This document shows, one piece after another, positions 62,139 to 64,000 of a stretch of 64,000 nucleotides of DNA. Numbering within the stretch: the stretch's first letter is position 1; the number at the start of each line of letters is the position of its first letter. The stretch lies in the NCBI GenBank assembly GCA_017395365.1, contig JAFPUN010000002.1, positions 1-64,000 of the forward strand, read 5' to 3'. The DNA is from Bacteroidales bacterium. GTDB taxonomy: Bacteria; Bacteroidota; Bacteroidia; Bacteroidales; F082. Made by a program: the position numbers and the translations under genes. The notes below the pieces were generated by a model. That model was not told where the DNA came from. It made no database searches and saw only the letters and a program-made list of their open reading frames with translations.

Positions 62139-62166
62139 GTAGAGACGCGATTAATCGCGTCTCTAC
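62139..62166. repeat. Perfect 28-bp palindrome between pta and ackA
   Basis: GTAGAGACGCGATT followed directly by its exact complement AATCGCGTCTCTAC, with no loop. It begins 7 bases after the pta stop. In RNA it would form a stable stem and could set the ratio of pta to ackA expression, or protect the upstream 3' end; no U-tract follows, so it is not a classical terminator. Confidence 0.85.
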
Positions 62167-62198
62167 CTACACAATAATAACAACATCAACAATTCAAC

Positions 62199-63404
62199 AT
62201 GAAAATATTAGTCCTCAACTGCGGCAGTTCCTCCATCAAATACCAATTGCTGGAGATGGAAAACGCCAATTCATCGCGCCTGCTGGCCAAAGGCCTCTTG
62301 GAGCGCATCGGCCTCGAAATGGGCGAATTCACCCACAAATACAATGGCGAGAAATACTACGAGCAACTCCCCATCCCGAACCACACCGAAGGCATCAAGT
62401 TGGTGCTGAAGGCTTTGGTCGACCCGAAGATGGGTGTCATCAAAGACCTGAAAGAAATCAACGCCGTCGGTCACCGCGTGGCCCACGGTGGCGAGAAGTT
62501 CACCAAGAGCGTCCTCATCGACAACCAAGTCATCAAGGGCATCGAAGACCTCTGTGACCTCGCTCCTTTGCACAACCCAGGCAGCCTGCAGGGCATCCAC
62601 GCCATGGAAGAAGTGCTTCCCGGCATCCCGATGGCCGCCGTGTTCGACACCTCGTTCCACAGCACCATGCCGCCTGAGGCCTACCTCTATGCCGTGCCTT
62701 ACGAGTACTACGACAAGTACCGCGTGCGCCGCTATGGCTTCCACGGCACCAGCCACAAATACGTGGCCGAGAAGGCCGCCGCTTTCGTTGGCATGGACTG
62801 GAAGAAGTCGAAGATCGTGACCTGCCACCTCGGCAGTGGCGCCTCCATCGCCGCCGTCGAGTACGGCAAGTCGGTGGAGACCTCGATGGGCTTCACCCCC
62901 GTTGAAGGCCTCGTAATGGGTAGCCGTACAGGCGACCTCGACCTCGGCGCTTTCATGTACATCATGGACAAGGAAGGCTACACGACCAAGGAGATGAACA
63001 CCCTGGTCAACAAGAAGTCGGGCCTCGTGGGCATCACGGGCGGCAAGCAGGACATGCGCGACGTGCGTGCCGGCAAGGAAGAAGGCGACGAGCGCTGCAC
63101 CTATGCCTTCAACATGTTCGCCCACCGCGTGAAGAAGTACATCGGCGGCTACATGGCCGTGATGAACGGTGCCGACCTCATCGTGATGACTGGCGGCATC
63201 GGCGAGAACGCCTGGTTCATGCGTGAAGCCATCCTCGAGAACATGGAAGGCCTCGGCATCGAATTCGACCCCTCAATGAACAAGGAAACCATCGGCGACG
63301 CTGGTGTGATCTCGACGCCTAACTCCAAGGTCAAAGTGGTGGTGTATCCTACCGACGAAGAGTTCGTCATCGCCCAGGACACCTACAACTTGGTGACGAA
63401 ATAA
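62199..63404 (+). CDS. ackA: Acetate kinase
   Basis: 401 residues. Makes acetate and ATP from acetyl phosphate and ADP. N-terminal VLNCGSSSIKYQLL is the first phosphate loop; VGHRVAHGG, VFDTSFHSTMPPEAYLYAVP and YGFHGTSHKYV hold active-site residues, including the catalytic Asp and the acetate-binding His. The ATP region has CHLGSGASI and TGGIGENAWFMR. Full length and intact. The pta-ackA pair is the usual arrangement. A CACGGAT-type palindrome follows the stop. Confidence 0.98.
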   Translation: MKILVLNCGSSSIKYQLLEMENANSSRLLAKGLLERIGLEMGEFTHKYNGEKYYEQLPIPNHTEGIKLVLKALVDPKMGVIKDLKEINAVGHRVAHGGEKFTKSVLIDNQVIKGIEDLCDLAPLHNPGSLQGIHAMEEVLPGIPMAAVFDTSFHSTMPPEAYLYAVPYEYYDKYRVRRYGFHGTSHKYVAEKAAAFVGMDWKKSKIVTCHLGSGASIAAVEYGKSVETSMGFTPVEGLVMGSRTGDLDLGAFMYIMDKEGYTTKEMNTLVNKKSGLVGITGGKQDMRDVRAGKEEGDERCTYAFNMFAHRVKKYIGGYMAVMNGADLIVMTGGIGENAWFMREAILENMEGLGIEFDPSMNKETIGDAGVISTPNSKVKVVVYPTDEEFVIAQDTYNLVTK

Positions 63405-63430
63405 GAAAATACGGAAATCGTGTTTTTATT

Positions 63431-63489
63431 GAACACGGATTTCACGGATGACACGGATCGGCTCCGTCAAATCCGAGAAATCCGTGTTC
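63431..63489. repeat. CACGGAT palindromic repeat, copy 2
   Basis: GAACACGGATTTCACGGAT (63431-63449) pairs with ATCCGAGAAATCCGTGTTC at the right end (18 of 19). Same family as 31191-31254. It lies between convergent ackA and the YARHG gene and probably serves as a terminator for both. Confidence 0.8.
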
Positions 63490-63494
63490 TTCTT

Positions 63495-64000
63495 TTATTT
63501 CGACCAGAACTCAATCCATTCCCTCTCATCTTTGCTCATCTTGCTCATGTCGTCAATGTAGTCAGGATTGGGAATGTACCAAGCTGTCGACTCGAAGAAT
63601 TTCTTCAGCCCTTGGTCCTTGAACACATGGCCGCGATAAGCGAACGGAAGGTTCTTCATGATGCGTTTATCTTCCTTGGTCAGGCCAAAATCTTCGTCTT
63701 CAAAGGTCCATAAATACCATTTGGCATATTGCCGTTTGACAGCATTCATCACGTCCGAAGCATTCCCATCGCCACCCCACAACATCATATTAGGGATAAA
63801 CTTATAGATTTCCAATTCCCCTTCAGGATGGAAGTTCTTCTTATGATAAGAGATGCCACCTTTCTGCATGTGGAATAAAGGATCATTATTATATAACTCA
63901 CCTCCGTTCGACTGTCTTCCCACGCCTTTCATGGTCCATTCGCTAGCGCTCTTGAAGAAGGTAGGACGAATGGCAAAAGACTCACATTCACCCATATCGA
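63495..64000 (-). CDS. YARHG-domain protein (N-terminus outside window)
   Basis: 168 codons are visible, open at the right edge; the ATG at 63995 may be internal. The C-terminal 80 residues fit the YARHG domain of extracellular or envelope proteins: KRIMKNLPFAYRGHVFKDQG, KKFFESTAWYIPNPDYIDD and DEREWIEFWSK. Before this, WYLWTFEDEDFGLTKEDK is an acidic segment. The N-terminal part, which would show a signal peptide or peptidase domain, is not in the window. Function unknown. Confidence 0.75.
   Translation of the reverse strand, partial: DMGECESFAIRPTFFKSASEWTMKGVGRQSNGGELYNNDPLFHMQKGGISYHKKNFHPEGELEIYKFIPNMMLWGGDGNASDVMNAVKRQYAKWYLWTFEDEDFGLTKEDKRIMKNLPFAYRGHVFKDQGLKKFFESTAWYIPNPDYIDDMSKMSKDEREWIEFWSK

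Overview
The window looks like a chromosomal segment of a member of the order Bacteroidales (phylum Bacteroidota), probably an uncultured gut or rumen lineage; nothing here supports naming a genus. Evidence: many upstream regions carry the Bacteroidota promoter form TTTG-N19..22-TAnnTTTG; most genes lack a Shine-Dalgarno sequence; there are type IX secretion (T9SS) genes (sprA, porW/sprE) and a T9SS-sorted protein; several families are almost confined to this phylum (DUF4271, DUF4296, MurF-Alr fusion, Bacteroidota-type LptE, bactofilin, YARHG); and the order DUF4271-hemD-rnpA-yidD-S41 protease is the usual Bacteroidales one.

Layout. 1-3456: large secreted modular protein, cut by the window edge. 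3845-5509: serine dehydratase, divergent tRNA-Ala and a 130-bp repeat. 5511-13021: leftward cluster of S41 protease, fabD, folE, bactofilin, porW and a predicted membrane pseudokinase. 13146-19211: accessory stretch with a relic toxin, YoeB-type toxin-antitoxin pair, XRE/DUF2975 pair, lipoproteins, a T9SS cargo protein, and an AAA/DUF4143 ATPase behind four repeats spaced exactly 33 bp apart. 19405-25103: rightward pheT, sigma-54 activator, lptE, a conserved Bacteroidales protein and secG. 25162-26035: a REP-associated tyrosine transposase (RAYT) between two matching palindrome pairs. 26097-41203: nifJ, lipoproteins, ruvA, the very large sprA, gcvH, vanZ-like and tonB. 41264-49364: murF-alr, pssA, lptB, kdsD, recQ and a DUF4296 lipoprotein. 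49405-50034: a single-gene IS200-like element with motif repeats. 50071-60966: lipoprotein, polyprenyl synthase, Cys-rich protein, queA, gtrA, cdd, O-antigen ligase, S41 protease, yidD, rnpA, hemD, DUF4271. 61118-63404: pta and ackA, which with nifJ give a pyruvate to acetyl-CoA to acetate fermentation route. 63495-64000: end of a YARHG protein.

Common themes are envelope biogenesis (lptB, lptE, kdsD, waaL-like ligase, murF-alr, pssA, secG, yidD, tonB), T9SS secretion, and anaerobic energy metabolism.

The most distinctive content is between genes: several palindromic repeat families. These include three copies of a 130-bp element lying directly after stop codons with compensatory changes in its hairpin stem, the RAYT with its palindromes, the 33-bp iterons, and repeat DNA that has been taken into coding sequence (the sprA signal peptide, both ends of the RAYT). 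No CRISPR array, prophage or complete composite transposon was seen.
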